Shown: piece after piece, positions 10,621 through 21,851 of the stretch
How the letters are laid out: the number at the start of each line of letters is the position of its first letter
Position numbering within the stretch: position 1 is the first letter of the stretch
Source of the DNA: Ascaphus truei
Taxonomy: Eukaryota > Chordata > Amphibia > Anura > Ascaphidae
Direction of reading: 5' to 3'
NCBI GenBank assembly: GCA_036426205.1
Contig: CM071568.1
Coordinates: 230,364,148 to 230,428,147 of the forward strand
DNA length: 64,000 bases
The notes under the pieces: model-generated
What the model saw: only the letters and a program-made list of their open reading frames with translations
Databases searched by the model: none
What the model was told of the DNA's origin: nothing
Made by a program: the position numbers and the translations under genes

Positions 10621-12800
10621 ACTTGTTCGCGAATCTCGAGAAATGTCATTTCCACCCAAGATCTACCTCCTTTCTCGGCTACATCATATCTGATACCGGT
10701 CTCGCTATGGACCCTACCAAGGTCAAAGCTGTACTCGAGTGGCCCTGTCCTCTCTCCCTCAAGGCTATCCAAAGGTTTCTTGGCTTCGCCAACTATTACT
10801 GGAGGTTCATTCAGGGATTCTCATCGGTAGTAGCACCCATCACGGCGCTGACCCAGAAGGGAGCTGACCCTACGAATTGGTCCAACGAGGCTCTCCAGGC
10901 CTTCGAGAGGATAAAGAAGGCATTTGCCTGAGCACCCATCTTGGTACACCGAGACCCTACATTACCATTTTCTTTGGAGGTTGATGCCTCCATGTAGGAG
11001 CAGGAGCTATCTCAAAGAAAGAATCCTCAAGCTCCACTCCACCCTTATACGTAATTCTCTAAGAGATTTTCCTCCGCCCAAAGGAATTACGATGTAGGAA
11101 ACCGTGAGCTCTTCGCGATCAAGATGGCCATAGAGGAGTGGAGACACTTACTGGAGAGTACGGAGACGCCAGTCATGATATTAACAGACCATAAAAATCT
11201 GCTATACATTGAGGGAGCACGGCGACTCGGGTCTCGCCAGGCAAGATGGTCCCTATTTTTTACACGCTTCAACTTCCTTATCTCCTATATCCCAGGGTCT
11301 AAGAACTTAAAAGCCGACGCTTTGTCTCGACAATTCCTGGTAGAGGATAACAAGGGGGAACAGCAGGAGACCATTCTCCCATCCACTTGCATTGTGGCAG
11401 CCAATGCTTTCAGTGCATTACCTGAGATTACCAGGGCCCAGAGCAACATCCCAGCAGGACTCAAGGTTCCGGAGGACCGTTTGTTCACTCCCCTTCTATA
11501 TCAGAGGAGCGTCATGGAGTGGGGACATTCGTCCAAGACAGCTGGTCATCCTGGCACCATGAGAACTACCGAGCTCATAGAACGCACCTTCTGGTGGCCC
11601 AACATGCGGAGAGACATACAAGGTTTCGTAGCTACATGCACCACATGTGCACGGAACAAAACTCCACGCAACAGACCTGCGGGTCTCCTACAACCTTTAC
11701 CCATCCCGGAACGTCCATGGACACATATATCTATGGACTTTATCGTTGAGTTGCCTAAATCTAGAGGCATGGATACCATCCTTGTAGTGGTGGACAGGTT
11801 TTCTAAGCAGGCACACTTCATCCCGATGAAAGGTCTACCCACCTCGCCCATGTTGTCCGACGTTTTCATCAGGGAAATCTTCAGGTTACATGGGACCCCC
11901 CAGGTCATAGTATCCGACAGAGGATCCCAATTCATCTCCCGGTTCTGGAGGGCGTTTTATAAGAGTCTGGACGTCACACTGCACTTTTCGTCAGGCTATC
12001 ACCCTCAAACCAATGGGCAAACTGAACGCACCAATCAGTCTCTGGGACAATTTTTAAGGTGTTTTATTGCTGATACTCAAGACGACTGGGCAGAACTTCT
12101 TCCGTGGGCAGAATTCTCCCATAATAATCTTCGGAATGAATCGTCCCAACAGTCGCCGTTCATGGTCAATTATGGCTTCCATCCTTCTGCGCTCCCTTCT
12201 CTTATCTCGAAGTCTGGAGTCCCGGGCGCAGAGGACAGGATCCTACACTTACAAGACTTGTGGCAGAAAATCCTACGGCACGCTGGTAAACTACAGAAGA
12301 GACAAGCAGATCGTCACTGTAGAGAGGTCCCAGGGTACTCTGTAGGACAAAGGGTCTTGTTATCCACAAAAAACATTAGTTGAAAGGTAACCTCACCCAA
12401 ACTGGCACCGCGCTTTATCGGACCATTCCGTATCACAGAAAGGATCAACCCGGTAGCCTACCGGCTACAACTGCCAAAAAATATGAGGATTCCCTCCGTC
12501 TTCCACTCCTCCCTTCTGAAACCCTGTCTACAAGACTCATTCTCCAAAGTACAACCTAAACCTCCGCAACCCATACTGGTGGCGGGCCAACAAGAATATG
12601 AGATACAAGCCATTCTCAACTCCAGAATGTCCAGAGGAGGATTGCAGTATCTCGTACACTGGAAGGACTTTGGCCCGGAGGAGAGAGAGTGGATTCCTCA
12701 TCGACAGGTACATGCTAACCGTCTAATTCATGCCTTCCACCGTAGTCATCCTAATAAACCATCCATGTGTCGCCCGGAGGTCTCCCCTCAAGGGGGGGAT
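10621..12800 (+). pseudogene. gypsy pol remnant: RT end, RNase H, integrase, chromodomain
   Basis: In order: the RT C-terminus (FLGYIIS, then FLGFANYYWRFI, about 10665-10810); RNase H (LTDHKNLLYIEGARRL, about 11180-11230) ending in KADALSRQF; an H-H-C-C zinc-binding segment (...GHPGT...CTTCARNKTP, about 11520-11660); and the DDE integrase core with acidic positions in MDFIVELP (~11735), SDRGSQF (~11916) and NGQTERTNQ (~12020). The end is a chromodomain (YLVHWKDFGPEEREWIP, about 12645-12700), which defines a chromovirus. Frameshifts or stops lie near 10930, 11010-11090 and 12381. Protease and most of RT are deleted. The enzyme would be inactive. Confidence 0.9.
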
Positions 12801-12802
12801 AC

Positions 12803-13522
12803 TGTAACCACCGCCGCAGCCCGTGACGGATTCCGCCCGGCTGACGCGTCACACGGCAGAGCCACGCAACCGCGCACGGCCAAGGGTGCCGTCGGCACCT
12901 CCCACTGGGAGGAATCTCGGCCGCACGTCCGCGTGACGTCAGCTCTCTGCGTCGCGCAATGCACACGCGCGCAGGTCGCCCGGAACCCAATTAGAATTAC
13001 CAGAGATGTCTCACCTTTAGGCTGTTCAGCCACTTACCTCCCTGGCGCCATTGGAGGACCTGATCACACCTCTGCAAGGTAATTGGATTCTTCCTCCATA
13101 TATACCTACTCCTGTCTATGCTCAGCAGGGGAGGACAAACTCTTGTTTATACATTGTGCTCACTGCTGCTGTTTCGTTGTGTCTTGATCCTTGCTTGCCT
13201 TTGACCTGTCTGTTCTCTCCTGTCCTGACCTTTGGCTGTTCTATGGATTCCTACACTCTCCAACGCTTTGACCCCGGCTTCGTCCCTGGACTATTCTACC
13301 TTCTCTGACCCTGGACCTTGGCTACGGACATCTACCATCCTCCACTCTCCTACCCAGAACTACGGCAAGTACCCTGATTACTCTGACCTCTCCAACCCTA
13401 CTACGCTGTACGACTTGGACTATGCATTCCGGACCGGACTGCGTGGTTGTGGGTCAGTGTCTTTCCATCCCCACCTCAGCCCCGCGGTCATCAGTCCTGT
13501 TTGTGGTGAGCGCAGCATGACA
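12803..13522 (+). repeat. 3' LTR of nested Ty3/gypsy chromovirus
   Basis: 720 bp from TGTAACCACCGCC to AGCATGACA, preceded by a purine tract. Compared with the 5' LTR it has scattered substitutions and a few short indels, suggesting an old insertion. Confidence 0.92.
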
Positions 13523-13527
13523 ACTCC
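13523..13527. repeat. target-site duplication (actcc), right copy
   Basis: Matches 8454-8458 exactly. Confidence 0.9.
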
Positions 13528-14268
13528 AAAGAAGCTGAACTGGCAACTGCGTTGAGTGGGAAAAGAAGTGCAGGACAACTTCATGAGATGAAAATTCAAA
13601 TAGCTGGTCTTGAATGCTCTTTAAGTGATGTCACGAAATGGCACAAGACTAGGAAAGTAGAAATAGATTCTGGGCATCACACAGAGTTCAAAAGCAAGCT
13701 GGTAGGGGTTTTGCAAGACCTGAGCAAGGGTTACAAGGAATGGACATTTAGTACTAAATTGGAGAAAGATATTCCAATGCTAAAAGAGATATGTTTGTCG
13801 CAAAAGGAGACCATGGAAAGTGAAGTTAATGCCCTCACTGATGACAAAGAGGAAGGAGAAACAGTTGATTTTGATTGTGCTGCTATTCCAGAAGCAGATA
13901 GGCACCCTCTGGAGAATGAACTCCCTGATTTGGGATTTAAAAATCCAGAGCCTCAATTTCATTTGCTGTATATAGATGATTATCAAACTAGTGAAGACAC
14001 CCAGGCCACCACAGAAGATGTTTTAGCCAAGAGGGTGGCAGTTCCGGCAGATACAAAGTGGATGGAAAATCCTGATGAAGTTAATATTGACTTTGTGCAA
14101 GATACAGCAAGCGTTAAAATGAAGTCTGTGGATGTAAGGGACTGGGAGTCAAAGAAAAAAAAATGTGTTGAAACTAACCGATTAGGTTTCACGTGCGGAC
14201 TATGTCAGGGACACTTAACCTTGCAATATAATTCGCTTGTGCAATTATATCGTATATTATGTCTCTAG
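13528..14268 (+). pseudogene. coiled-coil protein ORF, C-terminal part
   Basis: This continues the ORF interrupted at 8459. The frame through KEAELATALSGKRSA follows directly from the LRLNS codons before the insertion. About 80 coiled-coil residues are followed by an acidic, non-helical tail (LENELPDLGFKNPEPQF ... LLYIDDYQ ... WMENPDEVNIDFVQD) and a stop at 14266-14268. This second half of the frame is open over 238 codons, better preserved than the first. I do not recognise the tail. The 3' region to 14505 is AT-rich and leads into the purine tract and 3' LTR. Confidence 0.55.
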
Positions 14269-14505
14269 AGTATGAAGTGTGTGAATATTGCAATATTGTA
14301 TTTTTTCTCTCTTCTCTGAAAATGTAGGTAAGGCTACAAATTAGTATACAGGGTTGACAACCCTTAATAAGATAAGATTTGTATCTTCTAAAAGTATTGG
14401 TAGCTTACAGTGTAGTACAAAAAGTTAGGTAGTGGCCTTTTCTTTTCGTAAAATATATCCATGGTCGCTCACCCCAGATGGTGTAAGCTTTTGGGGGAGG
14501 ATATG

Positions 14506-15499
14506 TGACATAGTCCCAGGATAGTGGGCAGCTTTCTGTCTGATTTATAGAAGAAAGTGCAGACTTAGTATGGAAGTGATCCGCTCCACAGATTCACAGT
14601 CACTAAGGCTGGTGGATAGAAAATCCATACCAGACTTTACAATGGTTCTGGTTTCCCTCACCTGCTCTCCTAATTGAGGAACAGGAATATATTGGAGTGA
14701 GGTTTGCTGCTTCACTCTCTCTTAGCCGGCGTCCATGGTATGGACGACCACGCGGATGCGTCCGCACGCTGAGCGATCAGACTGCCTAAAGACAGTGATC
14801 GCGTCTATACGGCGTGGGGGCGCGTGCGCACGGAAGCAGGAGGGGGTGCGTGTTGCACAAGAAATCAGTTAAAACTGATTTCTTGGCGCGACGGGTCGGT
14901 CACGTGAGCGGTTCACCCAATGAGGGTGAACCAGCTCCGTGACATCACTGGCATGCCCCTAGACACGCCCACAGACGGCCTGCGTACCATGGCCAGGGAA
15001 AGCACCCGCTTTCCCTCAGCCTCCGTGCGCCTCTGCATGGGCGAAGTGTCTATGGACGCAGCCTTAGAGCCTGGAGACTGGGAGGATGCTGCTCCCCAGG
15101 ATCCAGTTCAGGGTAGATGGCCCCCCCATGTGTTGCAGCATCTGAGGATCTATTGGGACACTGTCCCCATCTGACATTTAAGGACTCAATGTTATATCTG
15201 TGTCTTATTTAAAGTTGGTAACTGGCTTACCCAGCCAACATTGCAGATAGGGATATGCTGTGAGCTAGACTCCTGACAGGAGTAGATGTTTGTTTTTATG
15301 ATTTATTTTGTGTCTTAAAGTGACAGTGTTTGAAATGTTTAGTGTCCCTAATGGAAAAATAAACTGCTGAAGGTTGGGGGCTGAGTGCCTCTTGTGTGTA
15401 TACATGTGTCCCCTTTTTCTACAAATCAAACGCTAGAAGACTGTGTCGCGAAGAGCCTGGGCAAACGGCAGCGCTACATAAAGGGAGCCATTTGCCACA
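14506..15499 (+). repeat. 3' LTR of the coiled-coil LTR element
   Basis: 994 bp from TGACATAGTCCC to TTTGCCACA, directly preceded by a purine tract. It contains a nested MITE (14725-15063) and a ~100-bp block (about 15138-15240) not present in the 5' LTR. AATAAA is at 15356-15361. Confidence 0.88.
14725..15063. mobile_element. CG-rich MITE nested in the 3' LTR
   Basis: Inverted ends (ccggcgtccatgg at the left, ctatggacgcagcc at the right) are flanked by the direct repeat TTA(G). The 5' LTR has the matching empty site (cttagcgcctgg at about 5950). A TTA/TAA duplication is characteristic of PIF/Harbinger transposition. Its core has a palindrome, ggttcaccc-aat-gagggtgaacc, beside CACGTG. Confidence 0.8.
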
Positions 15500-17388
15500 A
15501 TGTTTATATATATATATTTATTTTGAATGTTCAAGCTGTTTTTGATTTGTATTTTAATTTAAAAGGGTCCAAAGCCTGCAGTAAAGTGATCCAATGACAA
15601 TTCTTGCTTTTTATTATCACTTTCTCCACTCCGCCACGCAGCACAGAGTTTTCATGCAGACTACAAAGAATATTATCGGAAAACACTTCTTATCCTAATC
15701 TTTTCAAATAAGATTTGAGGTCTACTAAAAGACATCCTGCTGTATAGTTTTGTGAAGAAATATGATTTTTTTTTTTTTTTTAAAGTAAGCATGCTGGTAA
15801 GCGTCAATAGTTGTTGTTGTTATTCTGAACCAGGATTTGCGAGTTTGTCTGCATACTCCACTTTACCTGTGTTATTTGTAAAACAAAGCGATGACTCAAT
15901 TTGCCCTGGGTTGTGCTGTTTGCTTTTCAGAACAAAGAGATAAGGAGTACAGCAGAGGGTACATTTGGACACAACAAGGCCACAGTGCACACAAATAGTT
16001 GCAATGCTTCAGCTGACCGAGTGTCACAATGCCTTGGACATCCTTTGTGCACCTAGAACACCATATGTGCCCTGTGAATGGACAAGAATTGCTTTAAAAA
16101 TTGGACATGGGTGGGCTATGCAGATGTCAGGAGTAAATGTGTGTCGCTATAACTGCTCCTGTTCTTTTTCATTATACAGATCTGTGTGTTATATTTCTAT
16201 GCATTCTTTGGCCTTATTTTTACATTTTGTGTCAGTTTTGTACTCATAGTGCAATGCACTACTAATTGCACATTATGTCATTGTAGTTACAAAGGTTATT
16301 AATTTGGTAAAATAAAATGGAAGATGTGCCAACGATCTGTAAATTAGTTTCCTTCAAAAAATCTGAAATTCATCTTCTGTATCACAATAAACTTCAGAGT
16401 GTGAAAGCAAATTATCTGGAACAACAACTTATGACTGGTCTTCCACTTCATATCCTGATGTCAATCTAGATGCAAACTGAGTGTGCTGTTTAAATGTGAA
16501 ATGACTTCAATTTTTTAATAATCTGACTTCTGAGGTGTCCATGATTTAGTCTGAGAACTGTTATAATGCCACCTGACCACATTTCATTTGTATATACAAC
16601 ATGGCTGGTCCAGATTGCCTCTCTGCCCTTGTCACATAAGTCCTGATAGTGCTTCAGGCTGTGACAAGCTATTCCAAGGGGCATTGAACCCCCCTCATGC
16701 TACTCTCTGAGTGACAGGAGAGGAGGTGACATGGTGTTTGTGTACAGCCAAAAGTGGTGCAGACACTATGCCCTCACCTTCCAGATCTTAGAGAGGAAGT
16801 GCCAAACTGTTAGTCAGTTCTGGTCTGGAGCCTGGAGAGACGGGAAGGGCTGTGAGTCTCTCCCATCCAGGATGAGCGTGCCCCCCAGCCCCTAGGGGGC
16901 TGGGAGAACACCTAAATTCGACAGAGGCCTCAATACTACCAGAGGTCCTGCACCATCCAGAGGCCTGGGATCCTCTAACATTCATCTGCTACGCTGTAAA
17001 GAACAACTGCAGGGATTGCATGCAATAAAGCCCTTTGTTTTATATACTCCTGTCTGAGATTGCAGTGTATTGGGCAGGGGTATCTTCCATGTGATACTCG
17101 GACGTGTCCTTAAAAATTCTGTTCTGTGCTTTGAGGGGATCTATCTCTGGGCATCCAGGAGCTCCCTGAAGCAGGAGGCGCAGACACCCTGAGCTGAACA
17201 TCATGAACCACAAAAGCCTGTCCTGGTCCTATACCAACAGGGACATCTCAGCTCTCCTGGACCCTCACAGGTACGCCACAGCACCACAACACATTTAGCA
17301 GCAGTAACATCTCCCAGAGGGCGGGGGGGGGGGGGGGAACAGTGCTACATATAAATAACTATAGTTTAATGTATTTGTCTTTACAGAT
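15500..17388. other. no gene recognised
   Basis: Contains poly-T at 15766 and unassigned sequence. At 16640-17340 there is GC-richer, LTR-like sequence with AATAAA at 17026 and a G-run at 17322-17337. No paired repeat or target duplication was found for that block. Confidence 0.4.
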
Positions 17389-18581
17389 GTAGCCCTGGTA
17401 AGAAATAGGGCTATATGTCTATCCTCTTACTGGTATAAGCCCTGCTAAGGGCAGGCTGCCAGTAGTTATCATGGGTTTCCCCACTTCAAGTCCTGCCCTG
17501 AGTGGTGGATGTAGGCCACGTGACTCTGTGTCTAAGGCAAGAGACACAGGGGAGGGGCCTGCCAAAGTCATAAAGGGCAGTGCACAGTCTATTGAGTGTG
17601 TCAGTTCTGAGTGTCAGTTCTGAGTGAGAGAGTTCCTGTTAGTGTGATACAGTTGGAGGAGATCAGGCAGGCCCTGATTAGAGCTGATAGAGCTACGGTG
17701 GACCAGTGCCTCTCACCCTGCCTAAGGGGTGAGGGAAGAGCTAGCCCCACCCTGAGCGCCTGCGGCTTGGGGTGGTGGCAGGGATACAGTGAGCACCCTG
17801 AGACTATCCTGAGGGTGTGCAGTCTGGAGGGAGAGAAGACCCTGTACCTGATACCAGCGTGTTGCTGTGATTACTGCTACTGCTGTGTGCTGCTGACAAT
17901 AAAGAGAACTGCTGCTACTTTTAACAAAGACTGACTGAGACTGGAATCTCTCATCCCTGTGTGGGAATTCTTTGTAAGGCCTCGGCCATGTTACTTGCTT
18001 GCTCGCTGAAGCGTGCTGACGCTCGCTCATGCTTGCCACTGAGCCCCTACAGCCGCAATTAGAGCAGCTTTAATAGGGGCTCGCCTACGGTTCCGCAAGC
18101 GCGCGGAAGCGTAGGTCTTAGGCAATTTTAAAAATCAAGCGCTTGCGGGAGCGCAGGGCCGGTCACGTGAGCGGTTCGCCCAATGAGGGCGAACCAGCTC
18201 CATGACGTCACTGGCCCGCCCCCATCCCGTCCCCGTCCTGCCCCCTGACGGCGCGCAGGGCAAGCAACTGCAAGGCCAGAGAAAGCACCCACTTTCCCTG
18301 CGCCTCAGCACGCAAGCGAAGAGCCTGGCCGAGGCCTAAGGGTTCCACCCCATATCCCTGGGGCTTCACAGAGATGGAGGAGTTGCACCATTGAGATCAG
18401 ATGAAGGCAAGAACCCCAGAAACCTGGTCCTGTCCTCCCCCACACCATCGCGGGATACTCAGGCCCTCCTGTTGCCCACAGATATGCACCACCTAGACAC
18501 ATGTAGCCAGACCTTAGTACACCCTAGGGGGTCCGATCTGCGACCGGGGGGGGGGTGGGTGGGGGGGGTCTGAGGGCTACA
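17389..18581 (+). mobile_element. solo LTR with TGTAGCCC/GGGCTACA ends
   Basis: Starts TGTAGCCC and ends GGGCTACA, flanked by the 4-bp direct repeat caga (17385-17388 and 18582-18585). AATAAA lies near 17901. A MITE is inserted at 17978. It shares cccacaccatcgcgg and the end motif with the LTR at 19292-21193. Confidence 0.75.
17978..18336. mobile_element. CG-rich MITE nested in the solo LTR
   Basis: Inverted ends ggcctcggccatg and the complement of tggccgaggcc, with TAA duplicated on both sides (17975-17977, 18337-18339). It carries the same CACGTGAGCGGTTC...GAACCAGCTCCATGACGTCA core as other copies here. Harbinger-like by its duplication. Confidence 0.8.
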
Positions 18582-19291
18582 CAGATATTCAATTAATTCT
18601 GCCAAACCTATGTAAGACTAAAACATTAATAATTGTGTTTGAAAATATATTTTGTATAGGAACTTGCAATTGTATTTGTCTTTCTTAATCCTAGAAATAT
18701 ACCCTTCAGAAAATGTACTTAAGACAAAATGCTTATTGGCTTTGAAGATATATATTTTTTCCTGTAATTACTGTATCTAACATTGCATAACATGCACTTC
18801 TTCAACCCAGGCCCTGTTAGAAAGCTGTGTAAAACTGCAATAAGCTTAACGGGATCCATGTTAAAATGGATAAGAAGCAAAACGTGACAGTGTCAGTGCT
18901 CATATTTGCATGTTATTACCCAGAATCCCTGGCTGCAGTGGAAGCATTTTATTGTTAAGTGATAACGGGCAAAGGCAGATTTGGGGATCTGTCTAAGTTA
19001 TGCGAATGTGTGTGTATAATTGAAAAACAAAAATCTTTGCTACCCAAATAATAACATTTATAATTACTCATCGTGCACTCACATATGTATTTCAATGCAG
19101 AATTTACTCTTTATGAACTCTGGGAATACTGTAAATGCAGGCTTTTGGTTATAAATGGTAGCAACTAGAATAATAGTTGTCTCAAAAATGCTGAAAATAA
19201 GACCTTGAGTTGAAGAGGAAATCCTCCTCTAATGATCTGATTATATCTCTGGCCCTCAGAGACACATGGTCTCAGTCTGTCTCTATACAAG
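18582..19291. other. no gene recognised
   Basis: AT-rich unique-looking sequence without long frames or obvious repeats. Confidence 0.4.
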
Positions 19292-21193
19292 TGTAGCCCT
19301 GCTTCCTAGCGAACACAGGCAACTACCATATGCTGTATTACCTGTAGGCTCACAGGGTCTGAGCCTCTGCCACGGAGAGCCTGGGGCACACACAATATCT
19401 AGAACTTGGTGCAGCGCCTCCACCTGCGACAGCTTCCGCCCGAGGGGAAGTGGGTCTTCGCAGGACTTATATACATAACACACACACACAGCAATATCCC
19501 TTAACCAATTAACTTTACTTGCATTAACCATATATGTTATACCAACAGGTATCCCTCTCTAGAGGAGACACTATACTCGGCGTCTCGTTGAACGCTCAAC
19601 CTCCCTTCTCCCTTCACCGGGTGATCCCACCCCGTGTCCAGTTCCCCTTGGGAATAGTTCTCCCACCCTCACTGAGTCAATGAATGTGTACGAGTGTGAC
19701 TGCGCAGCCACTGTGTCCTGAATGAAGAATGGTACCGTTGGTGCACTTTAGAATTACCTGCCGGGCACTCCAGTACCCGGTGCGGCTACAATCTTCACAA
19801 AGGGTTAGCGAGATGTAGATGACGTCACCCGTAGGTATCTGTCTAGGGCGATCCCACCCAGACACGCTGCGGCTCGATAGAGGGGTCTGCGCCCAGACCC
19901 CCCGCCAACTTAGAACTGTCCCAGCGGTGATAATGTGGCAATAAGGGAACCGGAACCTAACTATGGCCAGTCCCTAGCTCTGCTTGTCTCTATGGGGACT
20001 CAGGGCCTAACTGGGCCTGGGGCATGCGGCGTAAGTAGGGGCGGTCTGCCTCCCCACACCGAAGCTCCTTCTCCTCTCCTCTCCAACCAACTCTGAACTC
20101 ACGTGCGCGCAAAACACTTCCTTTTCCTTCTGGTCTCGTACCTCATTGGCCCAGGTGCATCACGGGGACCCGCGGGGGCTGCTGGGACCCGTCATGCTCT
20201 ACCTCCTTCGCGGGCTCTCACCTTCGCTCTGCGCAAGCGCAACCTCTACTAGGCTAAGTCTGTGCTGGCGCCAACCACAACATGGCGGCTCCCTTGCGCG
20301 GAACCTCCGTTATCGGAGTGTTCCTTAACTGCAACATACCCACCCATAACAACAAAAGGGTGGAAAAGGGGGTCCCGGCTTCACAAGTATAGCATAGCCT
20401 CCCATCCGCTACTTCTTTTTCCTGGGCCCTTCCAGTGTCAGTCCTGCTAGGAGCAGGCAGTGGAGGGGTTAATTCCTTCTTTAGGCTCTGTGTGTGTATT
20501 GCAGATTTGGATACATTTCAGGGATCCAAGGACAGGCCTAGCAACCACCAGAGAGTGTCAGCCTGAGAGATGGATACTGATTGGTGATCACTACTTTTGG
20601 ATGAACCAATCAGTATTCAACCTGTTATGATATGGGGCAGAGTTTCAACCCCCAATCTCAGGTTATAAATTCTGACACTCTCCTAAATTCTAGAGTTAAG
20701 AAGAGTTCAGTTGTTCCTGGTTCAACTTTCTCCTCCACGTGTGGAGCGAGGAGCCTCTTCCTCCATCCCACCAGGGGATGGGAGGAAAGTGTAACAGGCC
20801 TGAAAGGGGCCAAATGCCGGAGTCAGGGCTCTGACCAGCATGGGAGACAAGAGAGAAAAGGGATACCTCTGTGCTTGCTGTATTATTACCATCTGCCTGC
20901 AATAAAGCCAGTTGTATCAGAAACAGTGTGATTACTGTCTGCTGCTGGCTGCTGTGAAGGAAGACAAGGTGTCAGTATGGAACATCCCCTGCCCCTGCAG
21001 AGAATCTGTGCTGACTGGAGGCACTGCACCAATGAAGAATAAAGGTAAGCTGCACCCCTGTTCAGGCTCTCCCCACACCATCGCGGAGCACTCAGCCCTC
21101 CTGCTTACCCCAGGTACACAGCATCATACCTTGATAGAAATAGCTTGAAGAAGACCCCCAAATATCACTTAGGGTGGGGGCAGAAGGGCTACA
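19292..21193 (+). mobile_element. LTR-type element with TGTAGCCC/GGGCTACA ends
   Basis: Starts TGTAGCCCTG and ends GGGCTACA, flanked by caag on both sides (19288-19291 and 21194-21197). AATAAA is at about 20900. At 1.9 kb it is long for a solo LTR. The segment 19320-20410, which contains a CA run, is probably an additional insertion or family-specific U3, because only the 3' ~750 bp resembles 17389-18581. Confidence 0.65.
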
Positions 21194-21690
21194 CAAGTAA
21201 ACTGAATGGTGATATTAAAGACCACTAGCATTGTAGACCTTGTAATATCTAGTGAATGTCATCAGGACATGCTAAAGGCAAATAAGCTCAATACTGGTTC
21301 TGATATGATGCTAGATAGAGCTCAATGAATGATCTGGGCAGAATCTTAGTGAAAACACTGGTTCTTCTCTTCTGAAAGTCTTGTGCAGGTACATAACAAA
21401 TGCTGGAATTCTCCAAGCTCCGATGCTGGGAATCGCACCTGATCCACACCAACTGTCCTTCAAGTCAATGGCAGTTAGTGCTAGATTGGGGTGGGTTCTC
21501 TGCATTGGAGTTTGGTAAATCGCCTAAAAAGCCACTACATTGTGCACCACAAAACTGTTTCAACTCTGGTTCCTATGTGTTGAATGGCCACAAGATGGTG
21601 CTAAGTTAATCAACAGCACATCCATTTGCAAAAGCAAATTCAAAAAGATTGGGAACCACAGCACATTTTGTTATGTGTAGTGTTTGTTTT
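21194..21690. other. no gene recognised
   Basis: No coding signal or clear repeat. Confidence 0.35.
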
Positions 21691-21720
21691 TTTTTTGTTT
21701 TTTATTAATAAAACGTTTTA

Positions 21721-21730
21721 CAGGAAGTAA
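21721..21730. repeat. target-site duplication (caggaagtaa), left copy
   Basis: Ten bases repeated exactly at 21852-21861. The comparison copy at 62440-62460 has only one such site (ccaggattagtaa), as expected for an empty site. Confidence 0.8.
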
Positions 21731-21851
21731 AACCCTGATGAAGGTGCCTGTTGCACCGAAACGTTGGATGCTGTTATGACTCTTTGTAGTCATTAAATCA
21801 CTTTTTTGATTGATCTTTTTTTGGTGTGCTTGATAACCTTGTTCATGTTAC
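21731..21851 (+). mobile_element. 121-bp minimal hammerhead-like element (locus 3)
   Basis: Bounded on both sides by caggaagtaa. It begins AACC-CTGATGA, followed by a GGTGC-ctgtt-GCACC stem and GAAACGTTGG, then catTAAATCacttttttg and an AT-rich end. It is the smallest complete unit of the module in the window. Confidence 0.7.
21735..21767 (+). ncRNA. hammerhead-like stem-loop motif (locus 3)
   Basis: CTGATGA, one extra A, a perfect 5-bp stem GGTGC/GCACC with loop ctgtt, then GAAACGTTGG. The box matches the hammerhead core consensus exactly. The unpaired A before stem II is unusual and may abolish cleavage. Stem I and the cleavage triplet are not evident. Confidence 0.45.

Larger units (their letters stand above)
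8459..13522 (+). mobile_element. Ty3/gypsy chromovirus nested in the coiled-coil ORF
   Basis: A complete insertion by its ends: two LTRs in direct orientation, a 5-bp target duplication (actcc) and a polypurine tract (aagggggggata) just before the 3' LTR. The interior is defective. Gag is split by a fold-back insertion at 9512-10186. A deletion near 10620 joins gag to the end of RT, removing protease and most of RT. RNase H, integrase and a C-terminal chromodomain remain recognisable. Removing the element and one actcc puts the coiled-coil frames on both sides in register, so it inserted into an open frame. Confidence 0.92.
5726..15499 (+). mobile_element. LTR retroelement without visible pol, carrying a coiled-coil ORF; hosts nested insertions
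   Basis: Two related LTRs (5726-6256 and 14506-15499) bracket an internal region. Without the nested Ty3/gypsy element (8459-13522) that region is only about 3.2 kb. It contains a leader with a near-CCHC peptide (CLLCNVHNH, around 6650), a broken long coiled-coil ORF and a purine tract (tttgggggaggata) just before the 3' LTR. No protease, RT, RNase H or integrase motif was seen in its own internal part, so it should be non-autonomous. The target duplication is unclear. Confidence 0.7.
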
